From the IMG/VR virus record IMGVR_UViG_3300025466_000093, positions 1 to 38,351 of that record: DNA of 38,351 nt; one strand, given 5' to 3'. This DNA comes from a virus. The notes below the pieces were generated by a model, which was not told the origin of the DNA, ran no database searches, and worked only from the letters and a program-made list of their open reading frames with translations. Shown one piece after another: positions 24,852 to 33,257 of this stretch; within the stretch, counting starts at the first letter, position 1, and every line of letters starts with the position of its first letter. The position numbers and the translations under genes are program-made.

Positions 24852-25676
24852 TTATCTTTTATTGTTATTTAAGTGAAACTCTTTAACTCTTAAAGATGGC
24901 ACTTTAAAATCACCGAGCCATGCTTCTACAGAACCTTTGAATTTCGTAATTGTGCGACCAGCTCTATCTTTTTCGTGAAGCTCGATTAATTGGTCAGCAG
25001 CATAGTGCAATGGAGCTTTTGAAGCTGCAAGTGCATCAGCAAAAATTTGCTTTTCTGCTAAATCAAGTAATTTTGCATCTTTGATAGAAGCAAGGTTGAT
25101 ACCTTTGTAAGCATCGGAATAGCCTTGTACGCCACGCAATAATCTTTTGCGATAAGCCATTAAGCTTTCACCTTGTAATGGGCGAGTTGCAGATTTGCCA
25201 AAACCAGCTAATACTGAATCAGCCTTAGCTTGTGCATCAGCATATTTAGTTTCTTCTTCATCCATCTTAGCAGCTTCGTCATCATCTTTCTTAGCTTCTT
25301 CTTCTTCGTCATCATCATCTTTCTTAAATTCCATGTGACCTGGTTCTTCGATTTTACCTTCGTCATCTGGTTTAATTTCGCCTGCTTTTCCATGCTCTTT
25401 TGGATCAGAGCCTTCTGCATCTTTTTTAGCTTTCTTATCTGCTTTTTTAGCTACCATTTCTTCTTCGTCATCATCTTTCTTAGCGTCATCATCACAAGCT
25501 TCCATATCATCGTCATGCTTAGCTTTTTTATCAGCTGCTGTGACTAATGGTGGTGCAGGTAGATTTTTTTCCATCTCATCAACTCGAACAGCAATACTAT
25601 TCAAAGCGGATAAGATAGCGTCTAATTTTTCGCCTGAAGCATCTGCTTTAGGCTCAATCATTGTTTCTTTTGTCAT
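24852..25676 (-). CDS. Scaffold-like acidic protein
   Basis: A 274-residue protein. Residues 13-42 predict a coiled coil (AILSALNSIAVRVDEMEKNL). Residues 47-150 are extremely charged, with runs of Asp/Glu and Lys (DDDEEEM, KKADKKAKKD, DDDDEEEEAKKDDD). Residues 155-274 form a folded C-terminal part (GFGKSATRPLQGESLMAYRK, LHEKDRAGRTITKFKGSVEA). Scaffolding proteins often have disordered acidic cores and a small capsid-binding end, and the gene lies between the protease and the capsid genes where scaffolds sit. Inferred function. No cleavage site can be assigned. Confidence 0.65.
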   Translation of the reverse strand: MTKETMIEPKADASGEKLDAILSALNSIAVRVDEMEKNLPAPPLVTAADKKAKHDDDMEACDDDAKKDDDEEEMVAKKADKKAKKDAEGSDPKEHGKAGEIKPDDEGKIEEPGHMEFKKDDDDEEEEAKKDDDEAAKMDEEETKYADAQAKADSVLAGFGKSATRPLQGESLMAYRKRLLRGVQGYSDAYKGINLASIKDAKLLDLAEKQIFADALAASKAPLHYAADQLIELHEKDRAGRTITKFKGSVEAWLGDFKVPSLRVKEFHLNNNKR

Positions 25677-25677
25677 A

Positions 25678-27093
25678 TTAAGACACCTCTTGGTTAGTTA
25701 ATAAAACTCCAGTGGCTTCGCCACCTTTGTCCCAAACTCCTTTTGATCCTCTCGCTTTCGTAACAATTGCTATATGATCTAACAGGAATGGTACGCCTTC
25801 AATCAAGAGCGGCTCGCCACTCTCGGTTGTCAGTGTTGTATTTCCAGCGGATTGGTCAAAGACCACCGATGGTGAAGTCGATATTTCGCCTTCTAAAATC
25901 TCATCGACAGAAGCTTGGTCATAAATCTTGGCTATGCCCCAAACCTCGTCACCTTTGATATATGGTAGCATGATACTACCAACTGCCCTATCTTTAAACT
26001 CTTTAGAGGTCAAGACAGCGCTCTCAGGGTGATCCATAATGACTGTTAAGCCATTACATCTCTTTAAAAATTCTTCATTTAGGTAAAGTGATGGATCTCT
26101 CCATACATGCTCGCCAATAGATGATCTATAAGCTAAGCCAGTACCTGTAATTCTAATAGCTAGTAAACAGATATTCGCATACATCTGTGGACTAGGTAAT
26201 ACATCATCCTTTATAAGCTCTGCAATATCATATTCAGTTTTTGCAGCTGCCACTCTAAATGCAGTAGCAAGACCTGGATGCAATGGCATAGGTGGATTGC
26301 TTAAATGACTCCAATCATAGCCTGTAGATTCATCACATACTTTAACAGGGAACTTTTTAATATCTCTGGCAATATAGGTGCAAAATTGACCATCGTCATG
26401 CAATATCTCTAAATCGCCTTCATATCTTCTGCCAGTTTCTTCTGCTGCTTCTCGTCTAGCGCAATCTTCTAATGTTTCGCCTTCAATTTGATGTCCGCCT
26501 GGTACGCACCACATATTTGGATAATCGCCACCATTACCTCTGCGAACTAATAGAGTTTCATTGCTTTCAGTCAAAAATAAGATTCCAGATGCTCTACCTT
26601 CAGCCCCTGCCATTTTATCTATTGGTTTCTCATCAACTGCTACAACTGATCCTTCAACTGCTGAATCTGGTACACAGTTAGGCACTTCTTTGCCGCCTTT
26701 TTCCTTCATACCTATTTGTTGATAACCTTCCCAGCAAGGGTCAGCATCTTGACCAAATCTAGGTACAGGCTCTCCAGCTCTTACCATGATTTCATTCTCA
26801 TTCATGGTCTTTACTTTGTCTAAAAGAGTATCTGTCTTATAGGCTCTAAGGATTTTTGCGATTTCCGCAATTTCACCCTGTACATTTTGCAATTCTTCTC
26901 TTGGATCTGCAATTTCTTCTTCTACTTTTGCATTTTCTGCAAATTTTTTAGGAGTAAGCAATACTGGAGCTGATAATTCATCTTCTCCATGCTTAATAAA
27001 CTTCTTAGCAACTTCTTTAGGTATTCCTATATTGGATTTACTTTTAGCGGCTGCATACATAGCTTTTCTTTGTTTTTCTGACTCAAAGGGCAT
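25678..27093 (-). CDS. Nudix hydrolase - DUF2213 prohead protease fusion
   Basis: A 471-residue protein with four parts. Residues 1-36 (FESEKQRKAMYAAAKSKS) are a common phage head motif. Residues 118-142 have CWEGYQQIGMKEKGGKEVPN followed by CVP, also a recurrent motif. Residues about 167-290 are a Nudix domain with a full Nudix box: Gly200, Glu206, Arg214-Glu215, Glu218-Glu219, Gly221. Residues 315-460 are a DUF2213-type protease: VIMDHPES with His355, STSPSVV with Ser408 and FLLDHIAIVTKARG with His440. DUF2213 proteins mature the prohead. Why a nucleoside-diphosphate hydrolase is joined to it is not known to me. The Nudix box is intact, so activity is plausible. Confidence 0.85.
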   Translation of the reverse strand: MPFESEKQRKAMYAAAKSKSNIGIPKEVAKKFIKHGEDELSAPVLLTPKKFAENAKVEEEIADPREELQNVQGEIAEIAKILRAYKTDTLLDKVKTMNENEIMVRAGEPVPRFGQDADPCWEGYQQIGMKEKGGKEVPNCVPDSAVEGSVVAVDEKPIDKMAGAEGRASGILFLTESNETLLVRRGNGGDYPNMWCVPGGHQIEGETLEDCARREAAEETGRRYEGDLEILHDDGQFCTYIARDIKKFPVKVCDESTGYDWSHLSNPPMPLHPGLATAFRVAAAKTEYDIAELIKDDVLPSPQMYANICLLAIRITGTGLAYRSSIGEHVWRDPSLYLNEEFLKRCNGLTVIMDHPESAVLTSKEFKDRAVGSIMLPYIKGDEVWGIAKIYDQASVDEILEGEISTSPSVVFDQSAGNTTLTTESGEPLLIEGVPFLLDHIAIVTKARGSKGVWDKGGEATGVLLTNQEVS

Positions 27094-27101
27094 AGAAATT
27101 C

Positions 27102-27896
27102 CTAAATTTTTAGAGATTGTAAGGCTTTTTCGCCTTTATTTGTTAATAAATCTTTAACTTGCCTTAAATTATACAGGTAGGTGTAGTTGCATCGACAGTA
27201 AACTTCTTCGCCTGGCTGTGTAATTTCATCGGTATAACCATTAGGGGCTGAGATATATCCTTTTTCTACTGCCCAACTACCTTTGATCACATAAATCTTC
27301 TCATCTCGTTCTTTATGGTCTTTTCGATAGTTGTAATTGAGTTCTTTCCAGTGTGAATGCCATCTAGCAGCAATAGCGCCATTATCAATAGCTACTATGT
27401 CATTAATATTGGATACAAGCTTATGAGTCTGATCAATAATGACTCGTCTTTGCTCAAAACTGATTTTGCCTAATGACTTTCTAATATCTTGCTTTTGTTT
27501 TACTTTATCGACTGCATCTGATCCGCCTTTTGGAATAGAAGTCGCCCATCCTTCAAATCTTCTTAATAGATTATTGATACATTCTTCTCGATTGTATTTA
27601 ATAAGGTCAGTAGATGCCATAATTCTACGATCAAGCTCTGATCTTAGTTTAGGCTTAAGCTTTTCTATATCAAATTTAGATACATGGGATGATATAAGAC
27701 CGCCTTTAGTTACAAGTCGGTTATAGGCTATTTCAAGTGCCTTTTTTAGTTCTCTTTGGATTTGTGCTTCTGGGATTAACTCTTTTAGTGCTGCCTTATG
27801 GATCTTTTTCATCCAATCATCGATTCTTTTCTTAGAATCAAAGCCATGCTCTATGATGTCATTGACAGCAGCAGTTAATACTTGAAAAAATGTCAT
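27102..27896 (-). CDS. Head morphogenesis protein (Mu gpF-like)
   Basis: A 264-residue minor head protein. The N-terminal and middle parts are helical (IDDWMKKIHKAALKELIP, KLRSELDRRIMASTDLIK, RFEGWATSIPKGGSDAVD). The C-terminal part has the MuF pattern: ARWHSHWKELNYNYRKDH, then KIYVIKGSWAVEKGY and QPGEEVYCRCNYTYLYNLR, where the H-x-x-x-D/E...G-E-x-x-x-C-R-C ending is the family hallmark. Such proteins sit inside the head near the portal and may be injected. It starts on the ATGA overlap with the small acidic gene and follows portal and metalloprotease-like genes, as usual. Confidence 0.85.
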   Translation of the reverse strand: MTFFQVLTAAVNDIIEHGFDSKKRIDDWMKKIHKAALKELIPEAQIQRELKKALEIAYNRLVTKGGLISSHVSKFDIEKLKPKLRSELDRRIMASTDLIKYNREECINNLLRRFEGWATSIPKGGSDAVDKVKQKQDIRKSLGKISFEQRRVIIDQTHKLVSNINDIVAIDNGAIAARWHSHWKELNYNYRKDHKERDEKIYVIKGSWAVEKGYISAPNGYTDEITQPGEEVYCRCNYTYLYNLRQVKDLLTNKGEKALQSLKI

Positions 27897-28078
27897 TTTG
27901 TTACTTCTTGAGATTCTTCAGCAGCTTCTTCTTCTGGTGATTCAGGTTGCGGATTATCTTCGTGATTCCATGCCCCAGTTTTAAGCAATCTTTCATCTTC
28001 ATCGCCTGTTGGGTTAAAAAAATCATGCTCGCTTACTGGCGGTATTTTAAAATTTGGATCTTTTGGTATTGGTAGCAT
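27893..28078 (-). CDS. Small acidic protein
   Basis: A 61-residue protein with Pro-rich start (MLPIPKDPNFKIPPVSEHDF) and an acidic tail (PQPESPEEEAAEESQEVTK). No fold or family recognised; likely disordered. Its ATG overlaps the stop of the preceding gene (TAATG), it has AGGACAAAATA before it, and it overlaps the MuF-like gene, so translation of the three is linked. Possibly an internal head or assembly factor. Confidence 0.65.
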   Translation of the reverse strand: MLPIPKDPNFKIPPVSEHDFFNPTGDEDERLLKTGAWNHEDNPQPESPEEEAAEESQEVTK

Positions 28079-29538
28079 TATTTTGTCCTCATAAATAATT
28101 CATCTACATGATCTTCAAGTTCTTTAGGTAAAGTACCTCTTACATAATCAGGCGCAGTTACCATAGCTGCTAATTCTGCATCTGTTTCCTTAATATTTTC
28201 TGTGGCATATTCACTAATATTAGTCTTAATCCACTCTCTCATATTGCCATAGTTCTTATCAAACTGTTTATCTAATATGGCTTTTAATTTAGCTGGAGAA
28301 TTAATATGAGGCTGCATTCCTAAAGCATGGGCTAATTCATGGACAATAGTTGCTCTAGCTTGATCTTCTGATCCGCTTGATACTGTCCATCTAGGTTTAC
28401 CTTCTTCTTTTCTTCTTTGAGCATATTTAGTCTGTTCAGGATCTGTTTCAAGTCTTTTTGTAGTAGATAGTGAAAAATAACCAACTCCATTGCTTTGCCA
28501 AGCATGACCATTAGCTCTGCCTGTAGTTCCAGCTGCAAATTGTACATTGCCTTTAGCTAAGGCTTCTTTGACATTAAATCCTAATGATTCCATGTGAGTT
28601 AATGCTGAATCTACATGACCTAATAGTTTTCTTACAGCTTTTCCACCTGTTGATCCACTTGTAATGTCATAAGGTGTATGGCTTCTTATATTAGCCCCAG
28701 CAACTGATCTGTATTTGCCAATTAATTCGTGATATTTATTTTTATAATCTTCTGCATTAGGATCGCCTTGCCTTCTAGCTGATACATAATTTTTCCATGC
28801 TTTATCAGCTTCTTTTTTAGCTTCAGATCCATTAGCAAAGCCTAAATTAAATTTACTTCTAAAATGATTATCAATTTCTTGAACTGATTGAGTAGCAAAC
28901 ATAGCTTCTTTTGCAGCTTTAGATTTTCCTTCTTCTGTTTGAGCAAATTCTTTCTTTTTAGCCCTAGATTCTTCTCTTTTTTGTTTTGCTAATAGTTGCT
29001 TAGCTTGTTCAAAATGATATTTATATTTTTCATAATGATGCTTATATAAATCTGCATTATTTAAGCCTACATATTTATAAGATGCTTCTAAATGAGCTTC
29101 TTTAGCTTTTTGATGATCTTCTAAAGTATGAGCTTGTTCTGATAATTGATTAGCATGCTTGCTTAATCTTTCAGTAATTTGCTCTGGTGTCTCAATAGGA
29201 GTTTCAGCTATTGTTTTAGGTTCTTCTTTAGGTTTTTCAGGTTCTTTTGGTGGTTCTGTTGGGGTTTCTGTTGGCTTAGATACATCTTTAGACTTAGATT
29301 TGACATTGCCTAATTCTTTGCCATTAAGCTTTCCACCTGCACCGCCTACAACTTGACCTGCGCCATTAATTAATACATGCTGACCTTCACCTTCGCCACC
29401 ATGTAAAGTAATCCAATGCTCTGAATCGTCATTTTTAATAAAAATATACTCATCTGATCGAATAAGGCTTGTGACAATAGGAATATACCTATCTGGTACT
29501 GAAATAAATGAGCCTGTCTTTTTATTTAAGAATCGCAT
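28078..29538 (-). CDS. HExxH metalloprotease-like head protein
   Basis: A 486-residue protein. Residues 38-78 have WITLHGGEGEGQHVLINGAG and GGAGGKLNGKELG, a phage motif often found at the start of proteins encoded next to the portal. Residues 80-125 are Pro/Glu/Lys-rich linker, residues 125-250 a long charged helix or coiled coil. Residues 395-408 (ATIVHELAHALGM) carry HExxH (His400, Glu401, His404); ISEYATENIKETDAELAAMV after it supplies candidate third ligands such as Glu455, as in gluzincins. The His at 411 is one residue off the metzincin pattern. Could act in head maturation, or be carried in the head and injected. Function not established. Confidence 0.75.
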   Translation of the reverse strand: MRFLNKKTGSFISVPDRYIPIVTSLIRSDEYIFIKNDDSEHWITLHGGEGEGQHVLINGAGQVVGGAGGKLNGKELGNVKSKSKDVSKPTETPTEPPKEPEKPKEEPKTIAETPIETPEQITERLSKHANQLSEQAHTLEDHQKAKEAHLEASYKYVGLNNADLYKHHYEKYKYHFEQAKQLLAKQKREESRAKKKEFAQTEEGKSKAAKEAMFATQSVQEIDNHFRSKFNLGFANGSEAKKEADKAWKNYVSARRQGDPNAEDYKNKYHELIGKYRSVAGANIRSHTPYDITSGSTGGKAVRKLLGHVDSALTHMESLGFNVKEALAKGNVQFAAGTTGRANGHAWQSNGVGYFSLSTTKRLETDPEQTKYAQRRKEEGKPRWTVSSGSEDQARATIVHELAHALGMQPHINSPAKLKAILDKQFDKNYGNMREWIKTNISEYATENIKETDAELAAMVTAPDYVRGTLPKELEDHVDELFMRTK

Positions 29539-29540
29539 AA

Positions 29541-30959
29541 CTAGCTACGACTAGGACTTGGTACTTTTTCTTCTGGCATAGTTCCTTGAGGTGGCTCATA
29601 TTCTGCAATTAAGTCTGGATCAAGGTTAAGCTGGCTTTTAAAGAAATCTTGCATTTCATTGACATTATCTTGCGCCCATTGAAGTGCAATCGCTCTATTT
29701 TGTGGATCGATTACTGGCAGCATAGTTCTTAATAATTCGGTAACACCTTTAAGCTTGATTTCTTCTACTTTAACCTTTTCTGATTCTGGTTCTTCAAGTA
29801 GTGATTCCCATTCGGCTTTAAATTCATCTTGCCATTTATAGAAGGCTTGCTCATAGGACATCTTGCCATAGACATCTGGGTATTTATTTTGGATAGCTTC
29901 AAAGAACTCTCTATTCCATGCTCGGTGCATTACAATCTTATCAAAGAATTTGAATAGACTTTCCATATCTGTTCTAATGCCTTCGACATATTGAACTATA
30001 GCTTTTGCATCTTCTGTGCCTTCGCCAAATCCTTGAGTAAAGGCTTCATCTTTTAATAGCATAGCTGGGACATCTGAAGCTGCGGCTACATTGGCAATAA
30101 TATTATCTCTGGCTGTAGTCATAGCAGTATTAGTGTTATTCATATCTACAGCTTCAATAGATTCATCAATATCTATGGATAATACATTGCCAGTAGCGCC
30201 TTCTTGTAAATAGGTTCTTTTAATGCCAGCGGCAGTTTGCATTAACCTATTCACGATTGAGCCTGCTGGTTTTTGTTTAGCGATTAAGAGTCCAGCCTTG
30301 AAAGTCACCAAGTCATCGGTAATCATAGATTGGATAAAAGACTTCATTGGGTATAAAGCTCTTAAAAATACTGAGCGACCAGTGAAACCAAATGCGGATG
30401 CCTGGAAGCTTAAATAGATTGGTGTGCCATTAAATACTACACAAGCTCTTGAAGGATGATAAGGCTGACCTGCTGCTGTGGTATATGGTAATGGCTTTTG
30501 AAAGTCTGGTGCATTAGGATTCTGATTAGTAACAATCGATCCTGCTAAATTTAATGGGTCGAGTTGGTTGAAGTAAAGATTGAGGTCTTGTAGTTTCCAT
30601 GGGTCGATAGGTTTATCTGTTGGCTCACCTTCAGCACCAAACACAATAGCACCAGCGCCATAGGCACGATTGATAAACATAGTATCCCTAATATGATTAG
30701 TTGCACCTAATTTCTCCCATTCTTTCTCAAATGCTTCGACCAGCATATCTTTTGGTTCTGCATCTACTGTAATTATTCTTTTTTTAGATAGAGCAAGTCT
30801 AATTGGTTTTTCAACTAGCTTACCGCCAAGTGGATGATATTCCCATAGTACTTTGCAAAGGTTATATCCTACATCTGTGCCTGGTTGAATCTCACCAGCT
30901 TGTAGAATTTGCATGAGTTGTGAACCGACTTCGGTACTATTGACTGTTATATCTGACAT
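29541..30959 (-). CDS. Portal protein (DUF1073-like)
   Basis: A 472-residue protein of the DUF1073 portal type. It starts with helix and GYNLCKVLWEYHPLGGKLVE, then has FINRAYGAGAIVFGAEGE, ACVVFNGTPIYLSFQASAFG, LLKDEAFTQGFGEGTEDAKA and a C-terminal helical clip-like part (WQDEFKAEWESLLEEPESEK). DUF1073 proteins act as dodecameric portals. TerL lies upstream, separated only by an inserted homing endonuclease gene, and the MuF-like gene follows. The ribosome-binding site is AAAGGATAGTT. The end is acidic and Pro-rich. Confidence 0.9.
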   Translation of the reverse strand: MSDITVNSTEVGSQLMQILQAGEIQPGTDVGYNLCKVLWEYHPLGGKLVEKPIRLALSKKRIITVDAEPKDMLVEAFEKEWEKLGATNHIRDTMFINRAYGAGAIVFGAEGEPTDKPIDPWKLQDLNLYFNQLDPLNLAGSIVTNQNPNAPDFQKPLPYTTAAGQPYHPSRACVVFNGTPIYLSFQASAFGFTGRSVFLRALYPMKSFIQSMITDDLVTFKAGLLIAKQKPAGSIVNRLMQTAAGIKRTYLQEGATGNVLSIDIDESIEAVDMNNTNTAMTTARDNIIANVAAASDVPAMLLKDEAFTQGFGEGTEDAKAIVQYVEGIRTDMESLFKFFDKIVMHRAWNREFFEAIQNKYPDVYGKMSYEQAFYKWQDEFKAEWESLLEEPESEKVKVEEIKLKGVTELLRTMLPVIDPQNRAIALQWAQDNVNEMQDFFKSQLNLDPDLIAEYEPPQGTMPEEKVPSPSRS

Positions 30960-30968
30960 AACTATCCT

Positions 30969-31514
30969 TTAAATATATTGCCAATGATAACCATAGGCAG
31001 ACTTTAATCTTTTGTTTAAGGCATTTCCAATAGCGCTTATATGAGCTTTAGGTTTGCCATTTTTTTTTAGCCACTTGGCAGAATCGTGCAATGCTTCAAA
31101 TTTTAATCCAGTTTCGATGCAAATAAAAGGTTTATTCTTATGAGTTCTTAAATACTTCACAAGTTTAGCTTTGGCTGAATCTGTTAATTTATTCCCAATA
31201 TGGGACTTTTTAAGATTATTGATATGCTCATCACTAAATTTTAAACCGCTTAATCCTTCACCACCATTGGTAAGATTAGCTAATTTATGTCCTAAATTTT
31301 TATAATATGCGATTAATTGTATTTCATGGTTTAGAGCATCTTGCTCATATTCCCATCTTGAAACAATTTCTACATCAAATTCATGCTTTTGAGCTATATG
31401 CTTCCAATATTTATTTCTACCGCTTAATTTCCATGCTCTATTACTTGTACCTTTGCCAATATAAAATGGCTCTTTAGTATCTGATTTGTAATGAATATAA
31501 GTATAGAATTTCAT
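30969..31514 (-). CDS. GIY-YIG homing endonuclease (free-standing)
   Basis: A 181-residue protein. Residues 4-9 and 17-22 give YTYIHY and FYIGKG, the GIY-YIG signature; Arg26 and Glu64 fit the catalytic Arg and Glu. Residues 92-118 form a NUMOD3 DNA-binding motif (FSDEHINNLKKSHIGNKL). Residues 145-181 look like a NUMOD1-type helix-turn-helix (SAKWLKKNGKPKAHISAIGN). It sits between terL and portal genes, which normally adjoin, so it is a mobile insertion. No Shine-Dalgarno sequence precedes its ATG, and the upstream sequence is a short AT run with TATAAT. I see no intron boundaries in the flanking genes. Confidence 0.9.
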   Translation of the reverse strand: MKFYTYIHYKSDTKEPFYIGKGTSNRAWKLSGRNKYWKHIAQKHEFDVEIVSRWEYEQDALNHEIQLIAYYKNLGHKLANLTNGGEGLSGLKFSDEHINNLKKSHIGNKLTDSAKAKLVKYLRTHKNKPFICIETGLKFEALHDSAKWLKKNGKPKAHISAIGNALNKRLKSAYGYHWQYI

Positions 31515-31526
31515 ATTAATATTATA

Positions 31527-32822
31527 TCAATAACCATACTTATCACCTACGCCTATCGCAATTCCATAGGTAAAACAATCAAGTAAATCATCGGCTCTTT
31601 TATAGGCTTCTTTATCTCCAATGCGGAAGCTTGTGACCTGACTAATCAAATGATTTCTTGAAGCATTTTTGAAAGTCATAGTCTTATCAAAGGCATATTG
31701 GCTAATTTTAATCTTCTCTTGATGGAAGTGACCAGAGACTGAAATAGCTCTCTCATCTTTACCCACTGAAGTAAGTCCAGAGTCTATCGCATGGGTATTC
31801 CATCCTCTAGTTCTACCTTGCTGGATAAGAATAGATCCTGCTGCTGCATCTTCGATAAAAGTACCGACTGATCCATGTCTTGCCTGTGTGACTTTGGCAA
31901 ATTCTTCTAATCTTTCAAAGACTGAAGGCATCCATGATTCTAATAATGCGCCATCTATCTGGATTATATCCCAGTCCAAAATAATAATAGGTTGCCCATA
32001 GAGTTTATTTAATGCAAAGTAAATAATAGCTGTACCATCATTTTCTTTACCGCCTTTTACTGCGGTATCGATCACTGCATATACTGCATCGCATTTAACT
32101 GGATAATCGACTGGCTTTCCATCAACTAGCATTTTGTCCAGGCTAAAAAATGCTTCCCCTGACCAATCTACAAATTCTGCTAAATACTCTTGTCTGAATA
32201 CTAAGGGATGATTTTCCTTCTCAAGCTTTAATAGTTCTTCCTGTGGCAAAAATGGGTTTGTGTGTGTGGGTGCGTGGTAACTTGTAAATCCATGCTCAGG
32301 ATCATTGCATACTTGCCAAAAGAAATTCTCACTATCTACACCATTAGGAGTTGAGGCTGTAATACAACTTCCTTGATAATCAAGTAATGCTGGTTTGATA
32401 GCGGTCTGCCATACTTTAAGCATATTGGGTTTTGTAAAGGCGGCTTCATCGATAAAAGCTTTATGATACTTTCTGGATCGACCAGCTCTTTCATTTTCAA
32501 GAGTCCAAAAGTCTATTCTGCCACCAGTATAGGTCTGAATAATCCCATCTATCTTGGATGATGATTTAATCATGGGGGCTAAATAGTCGGTAATCTCTCT
32601 AAAGGCTTCGGATTGAATCTTATAGTCTGGTGCAAACCATCCTATCTTTTCACCTAAGGCAGCGGCAGCGCAAGCTATATTTTGCATCATAGCTGTTTTA
32701 CCCCATCGCCTTCCACACCTTACCGCAAAGAATCGAGTAGAAGCATCGAATGCGTCTTGCTGTCCTTTGTGAAATGGCGGTAAATTAATCGGCTCTTTGA
32801 TTAGTTTTGGTTGGGATGCCAT
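31527..32822 (-). CDS. terL: Terminase large subunit
   Basis: A 431-residue packaging motor. Walker A is CGRRWGKTA at residues 36-44, Walker B is FIDEAAF at 123-129, and the coupling motif is ITASTPNG at 154-161. The nuclease domain shows VIDTAVKGGKENDGTA (Asp252), FIEDAAAG (Glu324, Asp325) and DDLLDCF (Asp411-Asp412, Asp415). Length and motif order are as expected and all catalytic residues are present. The gene overlaps terS by 38 bases. It cuts concatemeric DNA and drives it into the prohead through the portal. The packaging strategy (cos or pac) cannot be read from the sequence alone. Confidence 0.95.
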   Translation of the reverse strand: MASQPKLIKEPINLPPFHKGQQDAFDASTRFFAVRCGRRWGKTAMMQNIACAAAALGEKIGWFAPDYKIQSEAFREITDYLAPMIKSSSKIDGIIQTYTGGRIDFWTLENERAGRSRKYHKAFIDEAAFTKPNMLKVWQTAIKPALLDYQGSCITASTPNGVDSENFFWQVCNDPEHGFTSYHAPTHTNPFLPQEELLKLEKENHPLVFRQEYLAEFVDWSGEAFFSLDKMLVDGKPVDYPVKCDAVYAVIDTAVKGGKENDGTAIIYFALNKLYGQPIIILDWDIIQIDGALLESWMPSVFERLEEFAKVTQARHGSVGTFIEDAAAGSILIQQGRTRGWNTHAIDSGLTSVGKDERAISVSGHFHQEKIKISQYAFDKTMTFKNASRNHLISQVTSFRIGDKEAYKRADDLLDCFTYGIAIGVGDKYGY

Positions 32823-33249
32823 TCACTGTCCAGTTATTTTCTTCTTTAACTTCATCGGCTCTATCGCCATATTTTTTAGGAGCTAACTTAGAAATAATCC
32901 ATTTTCTGGTATCAATTCTTAATCTTGATCTATTGACTACTTCCCAGTTAGTTCTGATATTGCCATTCTTATCTTCTATTGCATCATTGAAGGTATCATC
33001 GGCAATATCTAATAGTTCTTCAAATAGGTAATCTGCTTGGAGTTCTCGGGCGAGTGCGTATCTGTCCCTGAAATAAGTATGATTTAATAGCCACCTCATC
33101 GCTGTGGATCTGCCTGGCATATCTTCTCGCTTGCAAATCTTGACTAAGCTATTCCCTTCAGCAATCAATTCACAGATTTCATCTGCTTTCTTGTCTGAAT
33201 AGTCGGTTGGTCTGCCTTTATCGGCTTTTGTAGTGATAGTATCTGTCAT
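32785..33249 (-). CDS. terS: Terminase small subunit
   Basis: A 154-residue protein. It starts TDTITTKADKGRPTDYSDKK, then ADEICELIAEGNSLVKICKR, and STAMRWLLNHTYFRDRYALAR. This is a DNA-binding helix-turn-helix N-terminal part of the Sf6-type small-subunit family, with the conserved G-R-P-T-x-Y start. Residues 75-125 (LFEELLDIADDTFNDAIED, RLRIDTRKWIISKLAPKKYG) are the usual oligomerisation part and C-terminal end. It recognises the packaging start site. There is no Shine-Dalgarno motif before its ATG, unlike most genes here; a structured RNA element ends nine bases upstream. Confidence 0.9.
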   Translation of the reverse strand: MTDTITTKADKGRPTDYSDKKADEICELIAEGNSLVKICKREDMPGRSTAMRWLLNHTYFRDRYALARELQADYLFEELLDIADDTFNDAIEDKNGNIRTNWEVVNRSRLRIDTRKWIISKLAPKKYGDRADEVKEENNWTVNGIPTKTNQRAD

Positions 33250-33257
33250 AGTTATAA

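Noticed and set aside
25208-25547. Phe/Ile-rich + strand and Lys-rich minus strand frames over the scaffold gene
   Set aside because: They are other frames of the Asp/Glu/Lys repeats in the scaffold-like gene, and have no start signals.
30960-31526. Group I intron around the GIY-YIG gene
   Set aside because: TerL and portal are both complete and end or start normally on the two sides, so nothing is interrupted. It is a free-standing gene.
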